Source of the DNA: Clostridiales bacterium
GTDB taxonomy: Bacteria; Bacillota; Clostridia; Lachnospirales; CAG-274
DNA length: 10,844 nt
Reading direction: 5' to 3'
NCBI GenBank assembly: GCA_021202835.1
Contig: JAJQCI010000227.1
Span: forward strand, 1-10,844
Position 1 is the first letter of the stretch, and each line of letters starts with the position of its first letter. Both the position numbers and the translations under genes were made by a program. The notes beneath the pieces are model-generated. The model was not told where the DNA came from. It saw only the letters and a program-made list of their open reading frames with translations, and did no database searches. Positions 1-6,825 of this stretch are shown piece after piece.

Positions 1-268
1 GATTATATACCTCGCTGCCGAACCAAGCATAATTGCAAATATAGTTGCTGTACATCAAATCATTCGTAATAATAACCTTATCTGTGAAAGCTGACGAAAC
101 AGCACCCGTACCGGCAAAAATATCTGCTATTGAATTTATATCTTGACATTCCTTCTTCACAACATCTGTTATAAATGGCAGCAGCTTATATTTATTGCCT
201 AAATACCGTCTATTGTTTATATATGAGGTTTTATATTCGTTTTTCTGTATTGCCATACTTGTGTTCAC
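1..268 (-). CDS. D12-class DNA adenine methyltransferase, N-terminal part (cut by window edge)
   Basis: This is the first 89 codons of a gene running off the left edge. The predicted role is S-adenosylmethionine-dependent N6-methylation of adenine at a specific DNA site, as part of or derived from a restriction-modification system. The translation contains NRRYLGNKYKLLPFI, typical of the start of D12-class (Dam/FokI-type) enzymes. It is followed by DIFAGTGAVSSAF, the FxGxG SAM-binding motif I, and then ITNDL, with the acidic residue expected to bind the SAM ribose. The catalytic DPPY motif lies outside the window. The GTG at 268 is chosen over the in-frame ATG at 256 because AGAGGTG (275-281) sits six bases before the GTG and too far from the ATG. 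By hand count it is about 34 percent GC, consistent with acquisition by transfer (inference). Whether a restriction enzyme accompanies it cannot be seen. Confidence 0.85.
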   Translation of the reverse strand, partial: MNTSMAIQKNEYKTSYINNRRYLGNKYKLLPFITDVVKKECQDINSIADIFAGTGAVSSAFTDKVIITNDLMYSNYICNYAWFGSEVYN

Positions 269-324
269 TATAATCACCTCTGTGTCTTAATATAATTTCA
301 TAATTGTGATTTATGCTGAAAATA

Positions 325-337
325 ATAGTTAAACTAT
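325..337. promoter_or_regulatory. Perfect 13-base palindrome upstream of the methyltransferase gene
   Basis: ATAGTT-A-AACTAT reads the same on both strands around a single central base. It lies 57 bases before the GTG start of the methyltransferase gene. Restriction-modification genes often have operators of this size, so it could bind a regulator, but no regulator gene is visible and a palindrome this short in AT-rich DNA can arise by chance. Confidence 0.25.
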
Positions 338-344
338 AGGATTC

Positions 345-385
345 AAGACTGCCAATTCTTTATTATAAATAAAGTTGGCAGCCTT
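345..385. repeat. Long imperfect hairpin in the intergenic spacer
   Basis: The left arm AAG-A-CTGCCAA (345-355) pairs with TTGGCAG-C-CTT (375-385) with one mismatch. Inside it CTTTAT (358-363) pairs with ATAAAG, separated from the outer stem by a two-base bulge. The RNA from either strand would fold into a long stem with a tiny loop. Neither side is followed by a run of T, so it is not a standard intrinsic terminator. It may be a regulatory stem or the remnant of a small mobile repeat; this is inference. Confidence 0.5.
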
Positions 386-492
386 GCAATCTTGCATATT
401 TCGACAATCGCCTTTTCTTTTTTTGCCCGAAGTTTTTTGTTTGGTCGGGTTAGAAAGATTGATTTTTGGGCTTTCTTAAGATTGAGTTTTTG

Positions 493-524
493 AAGCCGTA
501 TTGTCATTTTATTGTCAGCGGCTT
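493..524. repeat. Inverted repeat enclosing a tandem TATTGTCA repeat
   Basis: AAGCCG (493-498) and CGGCTT (519-524) form a six-base stem. The 20-base loop consists mostly of two exact copies of TATTGTCA (499-506 and 510-517) separated by TTT. The stem follows the end of guaA but has no good T run on the minus strand. The purpose is unknown; it could be a weak terminator or a protein-binding site. Confidence 0.4.
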
Positions 525-537
525 TGGAAAAAGGCTC

Positions 538-566
538 GAAAACCGCTTAAAAGTCGGCTTTTTTAG
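538..566 (-). terminator. guaA: Weak candidate terminator after guaA
   Basis: On the minus strand, starting about 10 bases after the guaA stop, the RNA could pair an A-rich arm ending GCCG with CGGTTTT across a nine-base loop, followed by more T. The stem has only three G-C pairs plus one G-U and A-U pairs, so it is a poor intrinsic terminator. It is listed because it is the best candidate end for the long minus-strand operon. Confidence 0.3.
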
Positions 567-576
567 AAGTGGGGTA

Positions 577-2109
577 TTATTCCCACTCGATAGTTGAGGG
601 GGGTTTGGTGGTGATGTCGTAGACTATGCGGTTGACGGAGGTGACTTCATTTACGATGCGGTTGGAGATTTGGGCCAGGGTGTCGTAGGGGATGCGAGCG
701 AAGTCGGCGGTCATGAAGTCGGTGGTGGTGACGGCACGAAGGGCCAGGGTGTAGTCGTAGGTGCGGAAGTCGCCCATTACGCCTACGGAGCGCATGGAGG
801 TCAGGACGGCGAAATACTGGCTGATTTCGGTGTCGAGGCCGGCTTTTGCGATTTCCTCACGGAAGATGGCGTCGGCGTCCTGAAGGATTTTGACTTTTTC
901 CTCGGTTATTTCGCCTATTATTCTTATGGCAAGGCCGGGGCCGGGGAATGGCTGGCGGTTTACGAGGTAATCGGGAAGGTTAAGCTCACGGCCAAGGCGG
1001 CGAACCTCGTCTTTGAAGAGGAGGCGGAGGGGCTCGATTATTTCCTTGAAGTCAACATAATCTGGCAGACCGCCTACGTTGTGGTGAGACTTTATTACGG
1101 CGGCGTCGCCGGAGCCGGATTCTATCACGTCGGGGTAGATTGTGCCCTGGGCGAAGTAGTCCACCTTGCCTATTTTTTTGGCTTCCTCTTCGAATACCCT
1201 TATGAATTCCTCGCCTATTATTTTGCGCTTTGTTTCGGGGTCGGTTACGCCTGAAAGCTTGTTTAAGAAGCGTTCGCCGGCGTTTACTCTTATGAAGTTA
1301 AGCTCTCTGCCGGCGAAAGCGGCCTCGACCTCGTCGCCTTCGTCCTTGCGCATTAAGCCGTGGTCAACGAAAATACAGGTCAGCTTGTTTCCCACTGCCT
1401 TTGAGAGAAGGGCGGCAAGAACCGAACTGTCAACGCCGCCTGAGAGGGCCAGAAGGACCCTGCCGTCGCCTACCTTTTCACGCACGTTATTTACGGCTGT
1501 ATTTATGTAGTTTTTCATGCTCCAGTCGCCGCTTACGCCGCAGACCTGATAGAGGAAATTTTTAAGAATGTTCTGTCCATATTCCGTGTGGGAAACCTCG
1601 GGGTGAAACTGTACGGCATAAAGGGCCTTGTCGGGGTTTTCCATAGCTGCCACGGGGCAGGTTTCGGAAGAAGCGGTTATTTTAAAGCCGGCCGGAACAT
1701 TTTCTATTCTGTCAGTGTGGCTCATCCATGTTATGCTTTTTTCCGGCATATCTTTAAACAAGGGGCTTGAAATGTCGAAAGAAGTTTCTGTCTTGCCGTA
1801 TTCGCTTTTTTCGGCAGGCTTTACCTCTCCGCCTAAGACGTGAGCCATAAGCTGGCTTCCGTAGCATATGCCCAGAACGGGTATGCCCAGGGAAAAGATT
1901 TCCGGCGAGATAGTGGGGGAGGTTTCCAAATAAACGCTGTTGGGGCCGCCTGTAAAGATTATGCCCACAGGGTTTAGCTTCTTTATTTCTTCAATGGGGG
2001 TTTTGTAGGACTTGACTTCGCAGTATACGTTTAAATCTCTTACACGTCTGGCTATAAGCTGGTTATACTGGCCGCCGAAGTCAAGAACCACAACATATTC
2101 GTGTTTCAT
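577..2109 (-). CDS. guaA: GMP synthase (glutamine-hydrolysing)
   Basis: This enzyme converts XMP to GMP using ATP and glutamine, the last step of guanine nucleotide synthesis in the cytoplasm. The 510-residue length is typical. The N-terminal class I glutamine amidotransferase domain (about 5-190) shows GGPNS, the nucleophile Cys82 in GICYGS, and His169 and Glu171 in FHPEV. The ATP pyrophosphatase domain starts near 200 with the P-loop SGGVDSS (223-229). The C-terminal dimerisation domain ends in the classic KPPSTIEWE. The ATG at 2109 has GGAGG seven bases upstream, and it overlaps the stop of the preceding membrane-protein gene as ATGA, implying translational coupling. It is the last gene of the series before the 308-base spacer. 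No guanine riboswitch is visible, as expected for a gene inside an operon. Identification is secure. Confidence 0.98.
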   Translation of the reverse strand: MKHEYVVVLDFGGQYNQLIARRVRDLNVYCEVKSYKTPIEEIKKLNPVGIIFTGGPNSVYLETSPTISPEIFSLGIPVLGICYGSQLMAHVLGGEVKPAEKSEYGKTETSFDISSPLFKDMPEKSITWMSHTDRIENVPAGFKITASSETCPVAAMENPDKALYAVQFHPEVSHTEYGQNILKNFLYQVCGVSGDWSMKNYINTAVNNVREKVGDGRVLLALSGGVDSSVLAALLSKAVGNKLTCIFVDHGLMRKDEGDEVEAAFAGRELNFIRVNAGERFLNKLSGVTDPETKRKIIGEEFIRVFEEEAKKIGKVDYFAQGTIYPDVIESGSGDAAVIKSHHNVGGLPDYVDFKEIIEPLRLLFKDEVRRLGRELNLPDYLVNRQPFPGPGLAIRIIGEITEEKVKILQDADAIFREEIAKAGLDTEISQYFAVLTSMRSVGVMGDFRTYDYTLALRAVTTTDFMTADFARIPYDTLAQISNRIVNEVTSVNRIVYDITTKPPSTIEWE

Positions 2110-2636
2110 AACTTATCCTCCGTTTTCTTTAGTTTGAAAAATTTTGTCGGGACAGTGCTTTGTCTCAAAGCTTCCAAAAGATTGTCGTTGGGTTCGATTA
2201 CAAACCTTGCTTTTTTGCCTTTATATGAAGCGGCAAAAACATATGTATTGTCGTTTACCAAGCCGCCGGAAAAGTCTTTGAGCTTGTAGTTTTTATAGAA
2301 ATCCAAATTTTCCTTATCGGTAAAGTGGGCGATAATCTCAAACTCCTGAACGCTGCCCGTGAAAACTCTGCGGCGTCTTGATTTGTTGTAAATAACGTCT
2401 ATATCAAGGTCACCGTCAACAAAGGTATATTCATATTCTTTATTGAGGAAAAAATTCATAAGCAGAGCCGCACAGGCAACCGTCAAAACCTCCATAAATA
2501 TTATTGCCAAAATGTTCGGCAGACAAAGCCATATAAAGACAAAAACCGCTGTAACAATAAGATAAATATACCTTCTTTTTCTGTCTTCCTTTGTGGGGCT
2601 GTGGTCAATAAGCTGTTCAATAATTACATTATCCAC
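2106..2636 (-). CDS. Small membrane protein with two helices and a soluble beta-rich tail
   Basis: Function unknown. The 176-residue protein has a charged N-terminus with KEDRKRR (16-22), two adjacent hydrophobic helices (about 23-41 and 43-63), and a cytoplasmic-looking tail from 66 on with alternating strands and an RRRR cluster at 87-90. The layout resembles YcxB-like and small clostridial DUF families with a PH-like tail; DUF6106 is a possible match, from memory only. The start is GTG at 2636, supported by AGGAGGG six bases upstream. It begins 12 bases after gerW and its stop overlaps the guaA start (ATGA), so it is translated with both. Its place between a spore protein gene and guaA does not reveal its role. 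That it is a real gene is well supported by the ribosome site and coupling. Confidence 0.85.
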   Translation of the reverse strand: MDNVIIEQLIDHSPTKEDRKRRYIYLIVTAVFVFIWLCLPNILAIIFMEVLTVACAALLMNFFLNKEYEYTFVDGDLDIDVIYNKSRRRRVFTGSVQEFEIIAHFTDKENLDFYKNYKLKDFSGGLVNDNTYVFAASYKGKKARFVIEPNDNLLEALRQSTVPTKFFKLKKTEDKL

Positions 2637-2648
2637 TTAACTCCCTCC

Positions 2649-3050
2649 TTACTCGGAAATTCTTTCGTCTTCAAAGACTTCCTTTTCTTCAGGGGTAAGC
2701 TTCTTTTTTGACTTTCCGAAATTCAGTTTGTCGAGAATGCCGGGGGCCATATCTATAAGCTTGTTTATGCTGTTTTCATTTTTAACGTTTACAAGCTGGA
2801 TACCGTCGTTTTTAATGACAATAACCGCCGCAGGGCTTATTTTTGCGCCTAAGCCGCCGCCGCAGACCTCACCCTTGTTTTTTTCGCCTGTTTTGTCGGA
2901 GGCTCCTGCGCCTACACCGAAGGAAACATCTACAAGGGGAATAACCGTTATTTCTCCCAAAACCATAGCGTCGCCGACGACCGTCTTTGAAGAAACAAAG
3001 CCGTCCATTTTTGTAAAAAGTGCGTCAAGACTTGTACTGATATTACTCAT
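2649..3050 (-). CDS. gerW: GerW/YtfJ-family sporulation protein
   Basis: The 133-residue protein matches the GerW (YtfJ) family. In Bacillus subtilis the member is made in the forespore and is needed for normal germination with some nutrients. Visible signs are the N-terminal helix, the VVGDAMVLGEITVIPLVDV segment (24-42), the glycine-rich FGVGAGA and CGGGLGAKISPAAVIVI stretch (44-79) characteristic of the family, and a charged C-terminal tail. There is no signal peptide. The ATG at 3050 has AGGAGG six bases upstream and overlaps the stop of the DUF2953 gene (ATGA). In Bacillus the equivalent pair is ytfI-ytfJ, so the neighbourhood supports the call. It suggests that the organism forms spores, although GerW relatives also occur in non-spore-formers. 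The symbol rests on family similarity. Confidence 0.92.
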   Translation of the reverse strand: MSNISTSLDALFTKMDGFVSSKTVVGDAMVLGEITVIPLVDVSFGVGAGASDKTGEKNKGEVCGGGLGAKISPAAVIVIKNDGIQLVNVKNENSINKLIDMAPGILDKLNFGKSKKKLTPEEKEVFEDERISE

Positions 3051-3862
3051 TTTTTACCTCCTTGGAATAATATTTTTCTGACATTCTTGTTCAGTATAAA
3101 TTTAACTGCGGGAATAATTATATTAAGCAGATTTCCTCTGCCTTCTATGTCTGCGGCGGCCTCAAAAACCGCCTTTGAGAAGTCGGGCTCTGTGTTTATG
3201 CCCTTTATAAGGGCTATAGACGTGGCATAAAGAAGCCCCAAAACCTTACCTGTAAGCGAAGGGTCGCCGAAGCCGAAGCGAACATTGATTTCGAATGTTT
3301 TAAATTTCAGCTTGTTTATAATATATTTAATATTATTTACAAAACAGTTTATAATATCCGACTTATTTTCATAAGACATTATTCGGTCAAATCTTTCTTT
3401 ATATAAGGAAAAACTGCTTTGAGACTTTTCCTCGGGGTTTGACTTTTCTTTAGTTTCGGTTTTTTTATTGTGTTTGGGCTTTTTCGGAGACTTGTCTGCT
3501 TTCTTTTTGATTTTGATTTTGGATTCGGAAACAGGCGAAGGCTTTTCGTGAGAATCACCTGTTTGACGAGAAGTTTCGGCTGCAGGCTCTTTGGGGGTTT
3601 CGGCCTTTTTATTTTTTTGATTTTCAATAAGCTTTTTAAAGGGATAGCTTAGGTCTGTTTTAAGCTTATCGTTATTATATTCGGCGTTAAACCTTATAAA
3701 AAGCCATTTAAAAGACAGAAAGCCCTGCCGCCTGTCATGAAAACCTCCCTTGATTTTAAAATAAAAGGGGGCAAACAGCAGCGTAAAAATAATAAGCACT
3801 GCCGCCGCAAGTATGAAAATCAGTATAAAACATAAAATATTAATTAAAACCGAAAAAATCAT
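3047..3862 (-). CDS. DUF2953 family membrane-anchored protein (YtfI-like)
   Basis: The 271-residue protein has one N-terminal membrane helix (about 4-31), a short domain (33-75), a long lysine-, glutamate- and serine-rich linker (about 80-150), and a C-terminal domain whose FGFGDPSLTG (196-205) and EAAADIEGRG (234-243) resemble DUF2953. Family function is unknown, but its genes commonly sit beside gerW/ytfJ, as here, which points to a sporulation link by context only. The ATG at 3862 has GAGGGGA five bases upstream and lies 15 bases after the preceding unknown gene. Its stop overlaps the gerW start. It is visibly AT-richer than its neighbours, mainly from AAA, ATA and TTT codons in the helix and linker. 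The linker is longer than I would expect, but I cannot measure this against the family. Confidence 0.85.
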   Translation of the reverse strand: MIFSVLINILCFILIFILAAAVLIIFTLLFAPFYFKIKGGFHDRRQGFLSFKWLFIRFNAEYNNDKLKTDLSYPFKKLIENQKNKKAETPKEPAAETSRQTGDSHEKPSPVSESKIKIKKKADKSPKKPKHNKKTETKEKSNPEEKSQSSFSLYKERFDRIMSYENKSDIINCFVNNIKYIINKLKFKTFEINVRFGFGDPSLTGKVLGLLYATSIALIKGINTEPDFSKAVFEAAADIEGRGNLLNIIIPAVKFILNKNVRKILFQGGKK

Positions 3863-3877
3863 AGCTTTCCCCTCAAA

Positions 3878-4183
3878 TCACAAGCTTTTCTTTAAGCCCT
3901 CCAAATTTCCGTGTTTGTTATAGTAGCTTGCTATAATTTCCTTAACAAGAAGCATACCGTTTTTCTTGCCTCCGGCAAGGCCCAAAACCTTAAAGTTCTT
4001 TTTTGCATAGTAGTCTTTAAAAATTTCGGAAACCTCCAAAAGCTCGAAAAGATTTTGATTTTGTGCCTTGCAGAGCAGAAAAACATTAAAAACATCTGCT
4101 CCGCCTTTTATCATTTCAACAACCTCTTCACCGTCGTCAAGCCCTTTAAAAATAAGATTTTCGGCAAAAACCACTGAAATCAC
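3878..4183 (-). CDS. Unknown small soluble protein, 101 residues
   Basis: I do not recognise this protein. It has no signal peptide or membrane helix. Secondary structure looks mixed: a helix with DDGEEVVEMI (16-25), a hydrophobic strand FNVFLLC (32-38), a helix about 44-60, and a strand then loop KVLGLAGGKKNGMLLV (65-80). The GLAGGKKNG turn is rich in glycine and lysine and might bind phosphate or nucleotide, but it is not a standard P-loop. The start GTG at 4183 overlaps the GH43 stop (GTGA), with AAGG shortly upstream. A second in-frame GTG at 4174, preceded by GGGTGA, is an alternative start three residues in. It sits between the glycosidase and the DUF2953-gerW pair; its placement suggests it belongs with the latter (inference). 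Confidence 0.75.
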   Translation of the reverse strand: MISVVFAENLIFKGLDDGEEVVEMIKGGADVFNVFLLCKAQNQNLFELLEVSEIFKDYYAKKNFKVLGLAGGKKNGMLLVKEIIASYYNKHGNLEGLKKSL

Positions 4184-5790
4184 CCGAACCTTACATAGTC
4201 AAAGTCGGCATATCCGCCTTCTTTTCCGGCTCTGTTCATACAGAAAAGACCGCAGCGTCCTCCTACCCAGCTTTTCTTTGAAACCTTATATTCAACCTCT
4301 GAGCCGAACTGTTCAAAGTACTTTCCGTCGGTTGAATAAGAGAAGCTTATAAAAGCGCCCAGGCCGCTGTATTCTTTCGGGGGATTATAAAAATCCTTAA
4401 GGCCGAAGAACATCTTTTTATATTTGTATGTCATTGTTATTCTAAGATATATTTCGGAAACATTTTCAATTTCCTTTCTTTCGGCTATATCCTCAGGTTT
4501 TTTATTGCCGTCGTAGAAATAATTTGCCTGAACAAGGCTTAAGCTTCCGCCGTTGTTTTCGACTCTTATGGCAAAGAAGCTGCCCCCTGTTATGCATATG
4601 CCGGCGGCGTCGCCGTCTTTAAGGCTTAAGCTTACCTTTGTGTCCATTGTAAAGTTGGGCGCCTGCATAAGCTGTGAGAGAAGATTCGGAGCATCGGTTA
4701 GAAGGCCTTCACCCTTAGCCGGTACACTGAAAAGACGGAGAGTTTCATTATTTATTTCATAAAATGCCTTGTCGGCGTGAGCCTGCCACTGCCACTGTAA
4801 GCCCAGTTTGTTGTCTTTAAAGTCGTCGCTTGTTACGGGAGTTAAAATCTCGTCGCCGGCCACAGGCTTTTTATAGGTTTCAACCGGTTCGCCTATGCCG
4901 TCGCCGTCAACGTCAATGCCCATTTCTATCCAGTTGTCCTCAGTCCATCTTGCAGGCTCAAGGTAGGTCATTCTGCCGTAGCCGTCGCAGTCACGGAAGT
5001 GAAGGAACCAGCTTTCGCCGTTCTCCATGTCTATAAGGGCGCCCTGGTGAGGGCCGTTTATAAGCGTTTCGCCCTGATGAAGAACTATTTTGTGTTCATA
5101 AGGGCCGTAAATGTTTTTGCTTCTTAAAACAACCTGCCAGCCGGGCTTAACCCCTCCGGCGGGAGAGAAGATATAATAATATCCGTTTCTCTTATACATC
5201 TTGGGGCCTTCTATTGTGGGGTTTTGAACTCTTCCGTCATAAATTCTTACGCCCTCGTCGAGAAGCTTTGTTCCGTCGGGGGACATTTTATGTAAAAACA
5301 GCTGGCTCTTTATGCCGCTGCGGCTTCTTGCAACTCCTCTTACTATATAGGCCTGACCGTCGTCGTCCCAGAAAGGACAGGGGTCAATCCAGCCTTTGGC
5401 CTCCTTCTGAAGAATAACATCATCCCACTTTCCGAAGGGATCCTTTGTTTTGACTACAAAAAGCCCTTCGTCGGGAGCGGAAAAGGTTATGTAAAACGTG
5501 CCGTCGTGGAAGCGTATAGCCGGGGCCCAGACGCCCTTGCCGTGCTGAGGGATGTCATAATCTTTAAAGGGCAGTCTTTCTGCGGCATAGCTGACCAGCC
5601 TCCAGTTTACCAAATCCTTTGAGTGAAGTATGGGAAGCCCCGGAAAATATGTGAATGAAGACGCCGTCATAAAGAAATCGTCTCCGACTCTTATGGCGTC
5701 GGGGTCGGAATAATCTGCAAACAAAACAGGGTTTTTGTAGCTGCCGTTCCCCAAATCGCTTGTCCATTTGCCCTTGCAGTTTTCAAACAT
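4180..5790 (-). CDS. Glycoside hydrolase family 43 protein, probable cytoplasmic beta-xylosidase or alpha-L-arabinofuranosidase
   Basis: The 536-residue enzyme probably trims xylose or arabinose from the ends of imported plant oligosaccharides. The five-bladed propeller spans about 17-310. Candidate catalytic residues are Asp29 (general base, YSDPDAI), Asp136 (pKa modulator, WIDPCPF) and Glu194 (general acid, TIEGPKM). Further family signs are FPGLPILHSKDLVNW (49-63) and GPHQGALID (246-254). A C-terminal concanavalin-like sandwich domain (about 320-536) ends with YADFDYVRF, as in the beta-xylosidase branch. No signal peptide is seen, so it should act inside the cell. The ATG at 5790 is chosen because AAAGGAGA precedes it; an upstream in-frame ATG at 5841 would overlap gpsA and lacks a good site. 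It starts 25 bases after gpsA. No transporter or regulator for sugars is nearby, which is odd for this family. Exact substrate is uncertain. Confidence 0.9.
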   Translation of the reverse strand: MFENCKGKWTSDLGNGSYKNPVLFADYSDPDAIRVGDDFFMTASSFTYFPGLPILHSKDLVNWRLVSYAAERLPFKDYDIPQHGKGVWAPAIRFHDGTFYITFSAPDEGLFVVKTKDPFGKWDDVILQKEAKGWIDPCPFWDDDGQAYIVRGVARSRSGIKSQLFLHKMSPDGTKLLDEGVRIYDGRVQNPTIEGPKMYKRNGYYYIFSPAGGVKPGWQVVLRSKNIYGPYEHKIVLHQGETLINGPHQGALIDMENGESWFLHFRDCDGYGRMTYLEPARWTEDNWIEMGIDVDGDGIGEPVETYKKPVAGDEILTPVTSDDFKDNKLGLQWQWQAHADKAFYEINNETLRLFSVPAKGEGLLTDAPNLLSQLMQAPNFTMDTKVSLSLKDGDAAGICITGGSFFAIRVENNGGSLSLVQANYFYDGNKKPEDIAERKEIENVSEIYLRITMTYKYKKMFFGLKDFYNPPKEYSGLGAFISFSYSTDGKYFEQFGSEVEYKVSKKSWVGGRCGLFCMNRAGKEGGYADFDYVRFG

Positions 5791-5815
5791 AATTATTTTT
5801 CTCCTTTGTGTGTTT

Positions 5816-6820
5816 TTATTTTCTGTAATTGTCGGATTCATGGGTTTTGTCTCGGCTCATAAGGGTTATAACCGCCTGCTTGGGGTCTTCCCCTTCGAAA
5901 AGAACCCTGTGAATTTCCGTTGTAATGGGCATTTCTACGTTGTATTTCTTTGAAAGCTTATAGGCGGCCTCCGCCGTGTTTACACCCTCAACAACCATAT
6001 GAACCTCGTCGAGGGTTTCCTTTAAGCTTTTGCCTTGGCCTATAAGAATGCCGGCACGCCTGTTTCTGGAGTGCATGCTCGTACAGGTAACAATAAGGTC
6101 GCCTACGCCTGTAAGGCCGTAAAAGGTTTCTCTGTCGGCCCCCATTTTAACCCCCAGCCTTGTTATTTCCGCAAGGCCTCTCGTCATAAGAGCCGCTTTG
6201 GTGTTGTCGCCGAAGCCTATTCCGTCGCAGACCCCTGCTGCAAGGGCAATAAGGTTTTTAAGAGCCGCCCCTATTTCAACACCTATAATATCATTGTTTA
6301 TATAAATTCTGAAGCACTTGTTTATGAATGTGTCCTGAACGATTTTTGCCGTTTCAATGTCTTTTGACACAGCCGCACAGGCAGTGGGAATTTCCCTGCC
6401 TACCTCTTCGGCATGGCTGGGCCCGGAAAGAACAGCCACTCTGCATTGGGGAATTTCTTCCTCTATTACCTCCGAGAGTCTTTTGAGAGAGCTTTCCTCA
6501 AGACCTTTAGCCACATTTACAACAATGGTCCCTTCGGCAATGTTGGGAGAAAAAATTTTTGCGTTGTCTCTTACAAATTTTGAGGGTACAGCAAAAACAA
6601 CCATTTCTGCATCCTTCACACAGCCTGTGTCGGTGGTTATTTTTATATTTTCGGGAATTTTGACCCCCGGCAGAAATTCCTTGTTTTCTTTGTCACGCTT
6701 TAAATTTTCAGCTTCTCTTTCGAGAAAAGACCAAAGCGTAACATCGCAGCCGTTTTTTGAAAGCGTACAGGCGAGGGCCGTGCCCCAGCTGCCCGAGCCT
6801 ATAACGGTAATTTTTTTCAT
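5816..6820 (-). CDS. gpsA: NAD(P)-dependent glycerol-3-phosphate dehydrogenase
   Basis: The enzyme reduces dihydroxyacetone phosphate to sn-glycerol-3-phosphate in the cytoplasm, supplying the backbone for phospholipids. The 334-residue protein has the N-terminal Rossmann motif IGSGSWGTALA (7-17), FAVPSKFVR (76-84), Lys105 in NVAKGLE, LSGPSHAEEV (131-140), the conserved Lys188 in GAALKNLIALAAG, NTKAALMTRG (206-215) and GVGDLIVTC (238-246). The ATG at 6820 is preferred over an in-frame GTG at 6829, since AAGGGG (6829-6834) stands eight bases before the ATG and touches the GTG. It begins just after the plsY stop. Its product is the substrate of PlsY, so the pair forms a coherent step series. 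In many Clostridia gpsA is followed by spoIVA; here a glycosidase follows. Confidence 0.98.
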   Translation of the reverse strand: MKKITVIGSGSWGTALACTLSKNGCDVTLWSFLEREAENLKRDKENKEFLPGVKIPENIKITTDTGCVKDAEMVVFAVPSKFVRDNAKIFSPNIAEGTIVVNVAKGLEESSLKRLSEVIEEEIPQCRVAVLSGPSHAEEVGREIPTACAAVSKDIETAKIVQDTFINKCFRIYINNDIIGVEIGAALKNLIALAAGVCDGIGFGDNTKAALMTRGLAEITRLGVKMGADRETFYGLTGVGDLIVTCTSMHSRNRRAGILIGQGKSLKETLDEVHMVVEGVNTAEAAYKLSKKYNVEMPITTEIHRVLFEGEDPKQAVITLMSRDKTHESDNYRK

Positions 6821-6825
6821 AGGTT

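Larger units (their letters stand above)
269..576. other. Gene-free spacer between guaA and the methyltransferase gene
   Basis: These 308 bases lie downstream of guaA and upstream of the methyltransferase gene. I find no convincing coding sequence, tRNA or known riboswitch. The stretch is AT-rich and holds several inverted and direct repeats, listed separately. Two further weak inverted pairs are CCCGA/TCGGG (426-430 with 445-449) and AGAAAG/CTTTCT (452-457 with 471-476). AAGATTGA occurs twice, at 455-462 and 478-485. No well-spaced -35/-10 pair for the methyltransferase gene was found. Confidence 0.6.

Noticed and set aside
293..334. A/T-rich hexamers upstream of the methyltransferase gene as its promoter
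   Set aside because: TATATT-like boxes exist but none has an acceptable -35 at 16-18 bases, so no promoter was called.
426..449. CCCGA/TCGGG inverted pair as a rho-independent terminator
   Set aside because: The stem is only five base pairs with a 14-base loop and is not followed by T on either strand.
670..1254. Open plus-strand frame of 194 codons rich in glycine and valine, opposite guaA
   Set aside because: It is antisense to the well-conserved guaA coding sequence, has no ribosome site, and its composition follows from the complement of guaA codons.
577..1300. Higher GC in the C-terminal half of guaA as a sign of transfer
   Set aside because: A few lines counted by hand reach about 58 percent, but parts of der are equally high, so this fits local codon bias in conserved genes.
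3379..3627. Overlapping 82-codon minus-strand frame rich in lysine and proline
   Set aside because: It is an alternate frame through the AAA-rich linker of the DUF2953 gene, which makes any frame lysine-rich. No ribosome site supports it.
4906..4930. DVDGDG in the GH43 protein as a dockerin or calcium-binding repeat
   Set aside because: It occurs once, in the link after the propeller domain where similar DxDGDG turns are common in GH43 proteins, and a dockerin needs two repeats and a secretion signal.
5791..5841. Upstream ATG that would extend the GH43 protein by 17 residues into gpsA
   Set aside because: The added residues are polar and unlike a family N-terminus, and the ATG at 5790 has a good Shine-Dalgarno site while the upstream one does not.
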